Source of the DNA: Anaerolineae bacterium
Lineage (GTDB): Bacteria > Chloroflexota > Anaerolineae > Anaerolineales > E44-bin32
NCBI GenBank assembly: GCA_011192015.1
Contig: DUET01000096.1
Coordinates: forward strand, 1 to 42,780
Direction of reading: 5' to 3'
Length of the DNA: 42,780 nt
Shown here: positions 23,914-31,607 of the stretch, piece by piece
Layout of the letters: each line of letters starts with the position of its first letter
Position numbering within the stretch: position 1 is the first letter of the stretch
Translations under genes and position numbers: made by a program
The notes under the pieces: generated by a model
Databases searched by the model: none
Told to the model about the DNA's origin: nothing
The model's input: the letters and a program-made list of their open reading frames with translations, nothing else

Positions 23914-26376
23914 CTAGTTGCGCAGCGGCCTGTTGTGCTCCAGCAGATAGCCCATGCGCGCGATGCTCTTCTCCTCGTGACACAACTCCACGAAGATCTG
24001 TCGCTCCAGGTCTAGCACGGCCTGCTCCGGAATCCAAGCAGGTTCGCTGAGTTCACCTCCCGATAAAACCCTGGCGAGCTTGTTGGCCACGACGGCGTCA
24101 TGCTCGGTAGCCCAGCCTGCTTCACGCATCCCCCACACTGCAGCCTGCATGGCGCCGAGAATGTCCCTTCCACCGGCATAGATGCGCTCGACCGGAGGAG
24201 GTTGGTAACCCTCCTGAACCATGGCCAAAGCGCTTCGCTTGGCCTCCGCCAGCAGAAACTCCTTGTTCATCACAATGCGGTCGCCGAGCTGGAAGAAGCC
24301 CATGTCGAAGCCTTCGAACGCTCCTGTGGCAACCTTGGCGGTGGCGATCTGCGTGAAAACCTTGGTCATGACCGACACGGGATCGGCGTCGGGAATGCGC
24401 ATCACCGGATTGACGACCCGGCGGAGCATCTCCTTCGTGCCCGAACCCGCCGGGATCAAGCCCACGGTTCCGGCCTCGACCAACCCGATGAAGGTCTCCG
24501 CGGCAGCCACACGCCTGCTGCACGCCATGCATACCTCCGCGCCGCCGCCAAGCACCATGCCGTGCGGTGCAGCCACGATCGGTTTGGAGAAGTAGCGCAT
24601 GCGCATGAGCACCGTTTGCATGGCGTTCACCATGGTATCGATGACTTCGAACTCACCCTGCTGGGCGTTCATCCAGATCACGAAAACGTTGGCGCCGGCG
24701 GAGAAGTGCTGCCCTTCGTTGCCGATGACAAGCGCATCGAAACGATCTTCCTCGGCCGTATCCATCGCCTTGACCAGCATGTCGAAGATGTCTTGATCGA
24801 GGGCATTCGCTTTGCTGTGGAATTCGATCAGCCCCACATTGTCGCCCATGTCGATCAAGCTGGCCGAAGTATTCTTGTCGATCACCGCGTCCTTGGGAGC
24901 CTTGAGTGTTGCAATCGGGAGGATGCGCTCGTCACGCGCCAGGGGCTTGTAGCCCTTGGATTGCAGATCGTAGTAGCCCACGATGCTCCCGTTCTCGTAT
25001 TGATAGAAGCTCTCGATGCCGGCCTTGAGCATCTTGCCAACCCAGGGACCGACCTCGATCCCCTCGGCCTTCATGCGCTCTGCGGCCTCGGCCACGCCGA
25101 GGGCATCCCAGATCTCGAAGGGCCCGATCTCATGTGCGAAGCCCCACTTGACGGCCTGGTCGATATCCACGAAGCGATCGGCGATCTCGGGAACCCGCCT
25201 CGAGACATAGCCCAGTGTGAAGGCCGTCGTCGCCCAGATGTACTTCGCCATGCGCTGGGTCTCTTCCGACGCCTCCCCATCATCCATCTGGGCCACGATC
25301 CAACGGAAGCGCTCTCCCAGATCCTCGATCTTCTTACCCTTGCCGAAGATCTCAAATCGAGGATTCTCGGGAGGTTCATGCTCCATGGTTTCCGGATTGA
25401 GCACCCAGAACTCACGCTTGCCCTCGTCGTTGGTGACGCGCTTGTAGAAACCCACCTTGGTCTTGTTGCCGAGCCATTTGCGCTCGACCATCCCCTCGAG
25501 CAGCTTCGCCGAACGCTCGTGCATGAGCACATCGCGGGTTTCGTCATCCGGGATCAGTTTGTAGAGATTGCTGCCCACATGAGCGGCGATGTCATTGCCG
25601 ATCAGGTCCCGCAGGCGATACGTACCCGTCTTGGGACGACCGATCAACACACCCGTGATGGCATCAATTTCCTCGATGCCGTAGTCATTGTCCAGGGCGT
25701 AGTTGACGGATTGCGCAGCGCTGATCGAGAAGACTCGGTTGCCGATGAAGTTCGGGGTGTCCTTGCAGATCACCACACCCTTACCCAACGTGTCCTCCGA
25801 GAAGGCGATCATGTAGTCCATCACTTCGGGATCGGTCTTCTCATGGGGGATGATCTCCAGGAGCTTGAGCCAGCGCGGGGGATTGAAGAAGTGCGTGCCC
25901 AGGAAATGCCTTTGGAAATCCTCGCTTCTGCCCTCGGCGATGGCCTGTATGGGTAGCCCGGAGGTGTTGGTGGAGACGATGCATTCCGGTTTGCGCACGC
26001 CCTCGATGCGCTTGAAAAGCTCCTGCTTGATCTTCAAGTTCTCAACGATGACCTCGACGATCCAATCCACCTCAGCCAGCTTATCGAAGTCGTCGTCCAG
26101 GTTCCCCAGCGTGATGAGCCGCTTCGACTCCTCATTGAGCACAGCCGGCGGTCGAGCACGCGTCACCGCCTTCCACCCTGCTTGCACGATGCGGTTGCGG
26201 ACTGCCTCATCCTCCAAGGTCAGCCCGGCCGCCTCCTCTTCCGGCAGCAACTTGGAGGGCACGATATCCAGCAGTAGCGTGGGGATGCCCAAGCCCGCCA
26301 GCAGCGCGGCAATGCCGCCGCCCATCGTTCCCGAACCGATTACAGCCGCGTTTCGAATTCGATATCCCATCTGCAT
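23914..26376 (-). CDS. fadN: 3-hydroxyacyl-CoA dehydrogenase / enoyl-CoA hydratase fusion (FadN type)
   Basis: A bifunctional beta-oxidation enzyme of about 820 residues, with the dehydrogenase first and the hydratase last, as in Bacillus FadN and archaeal fusions and opposite to FadB. The NAD site is AAVIGSGTMGGGIAALLAGLG. The catalytic region is VSTNTSGLPIQAIAE and HFFNPPRWLKLLEIIP, with CKDTPNFIGNRV. After the second dehydrogenase domain, the hydratase part has GLIEFHSKANALD, the oxyanion/catalytic segments HFSAGAN and LGGGAEVCMA, and GLVEAGTVGLIPAGSGTKEM with both conserved glutamates. Two in-frame ATGs (26376 and 26370) follow GGAGGAG; the second has better spacing, so the start is uncertain by two codons. 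Both active sites appear intact. Confidence 0.94.
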   Translation of the reverse strand: MQMGYRIRNAAVIGSGTMGGGIAALLAGLGIPTLLLDIVPSKLLPEEEAAGLTLEDEAVRNRIVQAGWKAVTRARPPAVLNEESKRLITLGNLDDDFDKLAEVDWIVEVIVENLKIKQELFKRIEGVRKPECIVSTNTSGLPIQAIAEGRSEDFQRHFLGTHFFNPPRWLKLLEIIPHEKTDPEVMDYMIAFSEDTLGKGVVICKDTPNFIGNRVFSISAAQSVNYALDNDYGIEEIDAITGVLIGRPKTGTYRLRDLIGNDIAAHVGSNLYKLIPDDETRDVLMHERSAKLLEGMVERKWLGNKTKVGFYKRVTNDEGKREFWVLNPETMEHEPPENPRFEIFGKGKKIEDLGERFRWIVAQMDDGEASEETQRMAKYIWATTAFTLGYVSRRVPEIADRFVDIDQAVKWGFAHEIGPFEIWDALGVAEAAERMKAEGIEVGPWVGKMLKAGIESFYQYENGSIVGYYDLQSKGYKPLARDERILPIATLKAPKDAVIDKNTSASLIDMGDNVGLIEFHSKANALDQDIFDMLVKAMDTAEEDRFDALVIGNEGQHFSAGANVFVIWMNAQQGEFEVIDTMVNAMQTVLMRMRYFSKPIVAAPHGMVLGGGAEVCMACSRRVAAAETFIGLVEAGTVGLIPAGSGTKEMLRRVVNPVMRIPDADPVSVMTKVFTQIATAKVATGAFEGFDMGFFQLGDRIVMNKEFLLAEAKRSALAMVQEGYQPPPVERIYAGGRDILGAMQAAVWGMREAGWATEHDAVVANKLARVLSGGELSEPAWIPEQAVLDLERQIFVELCHEEKSIARMGYLLEHNRPLRN

Positions 26377-26474
26377 CACTCCTCCCCGTGAGCCCAATCT
26401 ACAAGCTCCGGGTGGTTGGTCTGGTACGCATGGTTGGCACAGGTCGAGCGAGAAGCCGCATGGATTATTGCAGC

Positions 26475-27701
26475 CTAGCTCAGCTCACGCCTCGTATAGC
26501 CCAAGATTCGGCGGGCCACAACCATGCGATTGATCTGTCCGGTCCCCTCGAAGATGTCGTTGATCTTGGCATCTCGGAACCACTTCTCGATGAGCATGTC
26601 TCTGGAAAAACCCAACGGGCCCAGAAGCTGCAGGGCGCGCTGGGTAACCTTGGTGACCACGTCGCCGGCGCGCACCTTGGACATGGAGGATTCAAGCGTA
26701 TTGGACTTGCGTTCATCGAGGAGCCAAACGGCCTTGAGCACGAGCAGCCAGCCTGAGCGCAGCATGGCTTCCATGTCGACGATCTCGCGCTCGATGTTGG
26801 TCATGCGGCTGCGCGGCAGACCATAGCGGATCTCCACGCCTTGCTCTTCGAGCTTCTCCTTGAGCGTCTCCAGGGCGGCGCGTGCCACGCCAAGCGCAGA
26901 GGCCGCGATCAACGGCCGTGTGGCGTCGAACGTAGCCATGGCGCCCTTGAAGCCCTTGGTGGTCTTCTTCTGCACCTCAGGGCTGCCCAAGAGGTTCTCG
27001 AAGGGAACGCGGCAATCCTGCAGCACCACCGAGACGGTGTCGCTGGCGCGAATGCCTAATTTCTCTTCGAGTTTGGTAACGGTGCATCCGGGCGTTCCCG
27101 CCTCCACCACGAAGGAGCGCATGCCCGCGCGTCCAGCGGAGGGATCGATGGTCGCCCACACAACGACAAAGCCCTCGGTGTCGATCAACGATTTGTGTCC
27201 AGCGGTGACGAAGATCTTCTCGCCGTTGAGGACCCATTCGTCGCCGTCCCGCACCGCCGTGGCGCGAATCTTGGCCGTGTCCGAACCGCAGTGCGGCTCC
27301 GTCATCGCCATGGCGGCGAAGATCGGCGTCTCACCTGTGAAGCGCTCTAAGAATTTCGCCTTCTGCTCATCCGTCCCTGCGGCTTCAACCGCGGCAGCGC
27401 CCAATCCGCCTCCCGGCGTATCGAGGTAGATGCCCGCATCACCCCAGGAGAGCACTTCGAGCATGAAAGCCAGCTTCTGGTAGCCCGTGCGCGGTCCCTC
27501 GCGCTTCTTGCCTTCATCCGGCGCCAGCGATCCGGCGCCCGTGGCACGCATGGCCTGGTGCATGAAATTAATGTAATCCCATGGGATCTCATGCTCGTTT
27601 TCATCGAAGTGGCGCGAGACCGGTCGCATCATGTTCTCGGCCACCGTATCCAGCATGGTGACCAGTTTGCGGATGGAGTTCGGCATCTCAAAATCGATCA
27701 T
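26475..27701 (-). CDS. Acyl-CoA dehydrogenase, catalytic type
   Basis: A 408-residue FAD enzyme introducing the 2,3-double bond into acyl-CoA, the first step of beta-oxidation. The flavin motif TEPHCGSDTAKIRATA is complete. NGEKIFVTAGHKS and the late RDAKINDIFEGTGQINRMVVARRI carry the glutamate of the Y/F-E-G-T motif, which is the catalytic base in most family members. AAGGA-type sequence lies upstream of ATG 27701. It follows a second, degenerate dehydrogenase gene on the same strand, and the two may work together. Chain-length preference cannot be read. Confidence 0.94.
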   Translation of the reverse strand: MIDFEMPNSIRKLVTMLDTVAENMMRPVSRHFDENEHEIPWDYINFMHQAMRATGAGSLAPDEGKKREGPRTGYQKLAFMLEVLSWGDAGIYLDTPGGGLGAAAVEAAGTDEQKAKFLERFTGETPIFAAMAMTEPHCGSDTAKIRATAVRDGDEWVLNGEKIFVTAGHKSLIDTEGFVVVWATIDPSAGRAGMRSFVVEAGTPGCTVTKLEEKLGIRASDTVSVVLQDCRVPFENLLGSPEVQKKTTKGFKGAMATFDATRPLIAASALGVARAALETLKEKLEEQGVEIRYGLPRSRMTNIEREIVDMEAMLRSGWLLVLKAVWLLDERKSNTLESSMSKVRAGDVVTKVTQRALQLLGPLGFSRDMLIEKWFRDAKINDIFEGTGQINRMVVARRILGYTRRELS

Positions 27702-27734
27702 GACAGCGTCTTCCTTTCCTCATCCAAGCCACAG

Positions 27735-28829
27735 CTAGGCCATGGCCAGGCTGGAGAGTGTGGGGATGCCTCCCCCATTCCGCATCCACATCTCCACCGG
27801 ATGTTCTCGTATATAGCCATGCCCGCCCAGGACCTGAACGGCTCGGTCTGTGACCATCATGGTCGTATCGCTGGCAGCATTGAACGCCAGATAGGCGGTC
27901 TTGAAGGCATCTTCCTTGCCGTTATCGAGCTTCCAGGCTGCTTCCCAAACCAGCAAGCGAACGGATTCGATATCGGTTGCCATCTCCGCCAGCATGAAGG
28001 CGATGGATTGCTTCTGGGCGATGGGAACGTCAAACGCTTCGCGTTCCTTGGCGTATTCCATGGCGTACTCATACGCTGCGCGGCTCATGCCGATCCCCAG
28101 GGCTGAAATCGCCACGTAGGATGAGGCGATGATCAGCTCTGATTCATGGCCCTCATCACCACCCAGGCGAGCCTCAGCCGGCAGATTGACATCCTCCAGC
28201 GTGAGTTTGAACGTGGGCAAACCCCGGATGCCCATCAGCAGATCCCGCTCGCCGACGGTGAGCCCCTTGGTGTCCGCAGGGATGATGAAGGCCTGCGTCT
28301 TGCCGTCCAGATTGGCATACACCAGGAAGGCCTGGGCTTTGTCAGCATACGGCACATAAGCCTTGGTTCCGTTGAGCACGTAACCGCCCTTCTTGCTGAC
28401 AGCCGTTGTGCCGAGCTCACCGACATAGAAATCGAAACTGGGCTCGATCAGCGCAGCCACATAGGGCTTCCATTCCGCCTCGATCACGGGTGGAAGCAGT
28501 TCGCTCTTCTGCTCATCCGTTCCCGCAAGCAGAATCGGAAGCGCATAAGTGCTTGGAGCCATCACGGCTAAACCGCCGGCCAGGTCTCCCCACCCCAACT
28601 CCTCCGCAGCCAGAACGCCGGTGACTGCGGAGTGTTCCCCGAAGCCACCGTAGTCTTCAGGAATGCTGGCCTGCAGCACTCCCAACTCCCATCCCTTCTC
28701 GATGAGATCCTGCGGAAGCTCGCCGGTCTCGTCGGCCTCTCGCGCCGCAGGACGCAGGTCGTTGACCGCGTAGCGCTTCACGGCATCGACCAGCATACGT
28801 TGCTCTTCAGTGGGTTCAAAGGCGTACAT
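27735..28829 (-). CDS. Acyl-CoA dehydrogenase-like protein lacking the catalytic glutamate segment
   Basis: A 364-residue member starting at ATG 28829 (MYAFEPTEEQRML), with AGGGA upstream; the longer frame to 28868 is not supported. The N-terminal helix domain (EDYGGFGEHSAVTGVLAAEELGW, read in parts) and C-terminal domain (AEMATDIESVRLLVWEAAWKL; VQVLGGHGYIREHPVEMWMR) are normal. Two features are lost: the flavin motif TEPxxGSD is replaced by IEPSFDFYVGEL, and the protein ends MRNGGGIPTLSSLAMA, where catalytic members continue with a xEGT motif. It is about 25-40 residues shorter at the end. Either it uses another base, or it is a non-catalytic partner of the adjacent dehydrogenase, as known for alpha2-beta2 FadE complexes in actinobacteria. 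The latter is inference. Confidence 0.88.
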   Translation of the reverse strand: MYAFEPTEEQRMLVDAVKRYAVNDLRPAAREADETGELPQDLIEKGWELGVLQASIPEDYGGFGEHSAVTGVLAAEELGWGDLAGGLAVMAPSTYALPILLAGTDEQKSELLPPVIEAEWKPYVAALIEPSFDFYVGELGTTAVSKKGGYVLNGTKAYVPYADKAQAFLVYANLDGKTQAFIIPADTKGLTVGERDLLMGIRGLPTFKLTLEDVNLPAEARLGGDEGHESELIIASSYVAISALGIGMSRAAYEYAMEYAKEREAFDVPIAQKQSIAFMLAEMATDIESVRLLVWEAAWKLDNGKEDAFKTAYLAFNAASDTTMMVTDRAVQVLGGHGYIREHPVEMWMRNGGGIPTLSSLAMA

Positions 28830-28869
28830 AGCATTTATCCCTGGGAGGCAGTCAGACTCCCTCCCCATC

Positions 28870-29964
28870 TCAGACGTTCAACGGATCTCCGGTTTGCTTC
28901 ATATCTTCGGGGCAATCCGCCGCCAAGCCGGGGATCTGCAGCGGCAGCACGGCCCCCTCATCTCTACGATAGAGCATGGGCTCAGGATATTGCCCGTTGG
29001 TTTCTTCCAGGTTTTCTACCTGCAAGAAGCCGCGCTGTTCCAAGTATTCAACATGGGCGCCCGCCTCCTCGAGCGCCAGAAGCTCATGGTAGCCTTGCAC
29101 ATCCGGAAAGATCTCCCTGGCGATCTCCACAATCATCATGGGTTTGCCCAGCAGGGAGAGCATATGATTCAAGCGTTCATGGTGGAGCTTTTGAATGCCG
29201 CGAATACGCGCCTTGAGGTCGGTGATCGGACCCTCATGCCCACCCAGCGTGAGGTGAATATCATCCGCATAGGGCAGCAAGCGATGAAGGGAATCCAGAT
29301 AGTTTCCCAAACCCATGTTCAACGCCAGATGCTCGGGCGTCTGATGAGGGCTGATGGTTTCCAGGACATGGTCTCCGGAAAGCAGGACATCGTCCACCAG
29401 GATCACAACCTCTCCCGGACAATGGCCGGGCATGTGGAGTAGACGCAGGGGACCGATTTCCATCCCCACGGCCTCATACGTGAAATCCACGTCCGTAGAT
29501 GAGAACAGATGCTTGTTGATCAGGTAGAGATCCATGATCTCTTCGACCTGATCGGCTTCCAATCCGGCGAGATGCAGGAACGCTCGCAAGCGCTGTGTAC
29601 TGAGGCTCAGACGCTCCTCGTAATGTGTCAGCATGGGCTGATCGAGTTCGTGAACGCCGATCAGCGCCTTGCATTGCTCGCGTACATAGCGGATGCCGCC
29701 GTAGTGATCGATGTGACCATGCGTGATCAGAACGTGCGTCAGATCGGCCCATGCCGCCTTCTCGCCATATTCCTCGCGCACGATCGCCAACCCGGCCTCC
29801 AGGTGCTCATTGCTGACGCCGAATCCCGAGCCGACGTCCACCAAGGCCACCAGGTCATTCCGATACACCAGATGAGCATAGCCCACCATGTCGGGGAACA
29901 CATCCAGCGGTATGCGGTAGATACGCGCTCCCCCGCTGGATCCATACACCCCGACGGGTCTCAT
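28870..29964 (-). CDS. Metallo-beta-lactamase-fold hydrolase
   Basis: A 364-residue protein with the MBL zinc-binding motif THGHIDHYGG (81-90). The third histidine region is LLHMPGHCPGEVVIL, SGDHVLETISPHQ supplies the bridging aspartate, and LGGHEGPI the last histidine. The C-terminal 130 residues form a helical, winged-helix-like extension (MLSLLGKPMMIVEIAREIFPD). Such proteins are often annotated as hydroxyacylglutathione hydrolase-like or lactamase B2-like. In a beta-oxidation operon a thioester (acyl-CoA) hydrolase is a reasonable guess, but there is no direct evidence. It overlaps the upstream TetR gene by 4 bases (ATGA), so the two are translationally coupled. Confidence 0.88.
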   Translation of the reverse strand: MRPVGVYGSSGGARIYRIPLDVFPDMVGYAHLVYRNDLVALVDVGSGFGVSNEHLEAGLAIVREEYGEKAAWADLTHVLITHGHIDHYGGIRYVREQCKALIGVHELDQPMLTHYEERLSLSTQRLRAFLHLAGLEADQVEEIMDLYLINKHLFSSTDVDFTYEAVGMEIGPLRLLHMPGHCPGEVVILVDDVLLSGDHVLETISPHQTPEHLALNMGLGNYLDSLHRLLPYADDIHLTLGGHEGPITDLKARIRGIQKLHHERLNHMLSLLGKPMMIVEIAREIFPDVQGYHELLALEEAGAHVEYLEQRGFLQVENLEETNGQYPEPMLYRRDEGAVLPLQIPGLAADCPEDMKQTGDPLNV

Positions 29965-30542
29965 CGCTCGGTGGTCTCAACGGGCAGGAGTAAGCCCTTC
30001 AGGAACAGGTCGGAAAATTGATTTGCCAGATCAGCTGCTCTCATGCTGCCATCGGATCGATACCAGGTCAGCATCCAGTTCTGAACGCCCAACAGGGCAA
30101 ACCCTGCCAGTCGTGGATTGACGTTACGAAACGTTCCCTCCCGGATTCCCTGCTCGATCAGGTTTCGCCAAAGCGCTTCGTACCGGTCTCTTCGTTGGAT
30201 GTGATCCTGCTGCAGAGCCGGATCGAGGCTGCGATGCTCCATCAAGAGCACCGTCGCCAGGTCTGCATCTTCCGTCAAGCGTTCGACGTAGACTTGAATG
30301 GCGCGACGCAACTTCTCCTTGGCAGGCAGATCGCTCTGCAACACCGTCTGCATATCGTCGATCAAGAGATCGAGCGCCCAATCGAGAATTTCCAGAAGGA
30401 TGTCTTGCTTGCTGGGAACGTGGTAGTACAGGCTGGACTTCTGCAGCTTGACCGCGTCGGCGATGTCCTGCATCGAGGTTCCATGGAACCCCTTACGCCG
30501 GAAGATCTGAGCAGCGGCCTGGATGATGTCGGAACGTTGCAC
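29961..30542 (-). CDS. TetR-family regulator of the fatty-acid degradation operon
   Basis: A 193-residue TetR repressor. The DNA-binding domain is at the N-terminus: SDIIQAAAQIFRRKGFHGTSMQDIADAVKLQKSSLYYHVPSKQDIL (read in parts), the standard three-helix motif ending in SSLYYHVPSK. The C-terminal part is the ligand/dimer domain. The start is set at GTG 30542. A longer frame from TTG 30605 is rejected because that TTG is the promoter -35 box and the palindromic operator would then lie inside the gene. It is the first gene of a seven-gene beta-oxidation operon and probably represses it, released by acyl-CoA as in FadR-type TetR proteins; the ligand is inference. Confidence 0.92.
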   Translation of the reverse strand: MQRSDIIQAAAQIFRRKGFHGTSMQDIADAVKLQKSSLYYHVPSKQDILLEILDWALDLLIDDMQTVLQSDLPAKEKLRRAIQVYVERLTEDADLATVLLMEHRSLDPALQQDHIQRRDRYEALWRNLIEQGIREGTFRNVNPRLAGFALLGVQNWMLTWYRSDGSMRAADLANQFSDLFLKGLLLPVETTER

Positions 30543-30553
30543 AATCCACCTGT

Positions 30554-30571
30554 CTACCGACCGGTCGGTAG
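30554..30571. promoter_or_regulatory. Candidate TetR operator, perfect 18-bp palindrome
   Basis: CTACCGACCGGTCGGTAG is an exact palindrome. It covers the predicted transcription start (about 30569) and ends 12 bases before the regulator start codon, a position where a bound dimer would block transcription. Confidence 0.75.
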
Positions 30572-30575
30572 TCTC

Positions 30576-30605
30576 ATGATAGCATGTTCGCGCCCCCATC
30601 GTCAA
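30576..30605 (-). promoter_or_regulatory. Promoter of the TetR / beta-oxidation operon
   Basis: On the minus strand TTGACG (30600-30605) and TATCAT (30576-30581) are 18 bases apart. The palindrome begins five bases downstream of the -10 box. The rest of the divergent gap up to 30847 shows no further element I can defend. Confidence 0.65.
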
Positions 30606-30847
30606 GAAAACCGCCTCAAAGGTAGCCCTTTTTCACTATTTGTTTATCTTTCAGCCCCATGGGATGCATGATGTCTGTTCGGTTTGGTGTTTTCAAACGG
30701 CATCGTACGGCAGCATCAAAGCTTCCAGCATCCGTTTGAGAGGCGCGCGACGAATGAACGCTTGACCTCCGCCGCCATCTGCACTACGCTAGGCAATCTC
30801 CCGCCAACTTGAAAAGGGAGTGCAGAGAGTTTTCTGTGGAGGGCATG

Positions 30848-31588
30848 ATGTGGCTTGAATCCTTCTTCTCCAATGCATGGCATCAAGATCTCATCGCCAC
30901 GTTGATCACCTTCGCCATTGCACTGACGTGGCTGCGCATCATGGACGCCCTGGCGCATCGCGGCTTGATCGAGCAGCGTCTGAGCCGCAAGATCATCCAC
31001 ATCGGCACGGGTCCCCTCTTCGTGATCTGCTGGAATTTCTTCAGCGCCGGCATCCAGGCACGCTTCCTGGCCGCGCTGGTGCCGCTGTCGATCACCTTCC
31101 AATTCTTCCTCGTGGGGATCGGCGTGATGCAGGACGAAGCTGCAGTCGAAGCCATGACCCGCACCGGCGACAGGCGGGAGATCCTGCGCGGACCGCTGTT
31201 CTACGGCATCGTCTTCGTGATCTGCACCCTGCTCTTCTGGCGCGAGTCACCCGTGGGGATCGTGGCGCTGATGCTCATGTGCGGGGGAGACGGCCTGGCC
31301 GATATCATCGGCAGACGTTGGGGCAAGGCCAAGCTTCCGTTCAACGCGCGCAAGAGCTGGGTCGGCTCGGCGACCATGTTCCTGGGAGGATGGGTATTCG
31401 CTCTTGGATTCGTAGCCCTTTTCAATGGATTGGGAGTTTTCCAGCCGGTCCTCGATATGGTTTCTGTGAGCTTATCGATCACCCTCATCGCCCTGGCGGC
31501 CACGATCGTCGAAGCGCTGCCCCTGCGTGACATCGACAACCTCACCACCACGGCGGTAGCCGTTCTGCTGGGGATTTTCATTCTGTAG
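30848..31588 (+). CDS. Phytol/dolichol kinase-like (CTP-transferase family) membrane protein
   Basis: A 246-residue membrane protein of the phosphatidate cytidylyltransferase / dolichol-phytol kinase superfamily. The signature is RKIIHIGTGPLFVI near residue 48 and, later, CGGDGLADIIGRRWGKAKLPFNARKSWVGS (read in parts), the G-D-G-x-A-D-I-x-G...K-x-x-x-G core. The ending is ALPLRDIDNLTTTAVAVLLG. About seven helices are visible. Members phosphorylate polyprenyl or phytyl alcohols with CTP, or make CDP-diacylglycerol. The ending (EALPLRDIDNLTT) favours the kinase side. Two adjacent ATGs (30845 and 30848) follow GGAGG; spacing favours the second. It stands alone, divergent from the fatty-acid operon. 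Confidence 0.82.
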   Translation: MWLESFFSNAWHQDLIATLITFAIALTWLRIMDALAHRGLIEQRLSRKIIHIGTGPLFVICWNFFSAGIQARFLAALVPLSITFQFFLVGIGVMQDEAAVEAMTRTGDRREILRGPLFYGIVFVICTLLFWRESPVGIVALMLMCGGDGLADIIGRRWGKAKLPFNARKSWVGSATMFLGGWVFALGFVALFNGLGVFQPVLDMVSVSLSITLIALAATIVEALPLRDIDNLTTTAVAVLLGIFIL

Positions 31589-31607
31589 TGAGGGAAAATC
31601 GCCGAGG

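Noticed and set aside
24100-25956. 618-codon open frame antisense to the HAD-ECH fusion
   Set aside because: Same reason: it lies wholly over a gene with intact active-site motifs.
30543-30605. Longer TetR reading from TTG 30605
   Set aside because: The TTG is the -35 box and the palindromic operator would be inside the coding region; GTG 30542 fits better.
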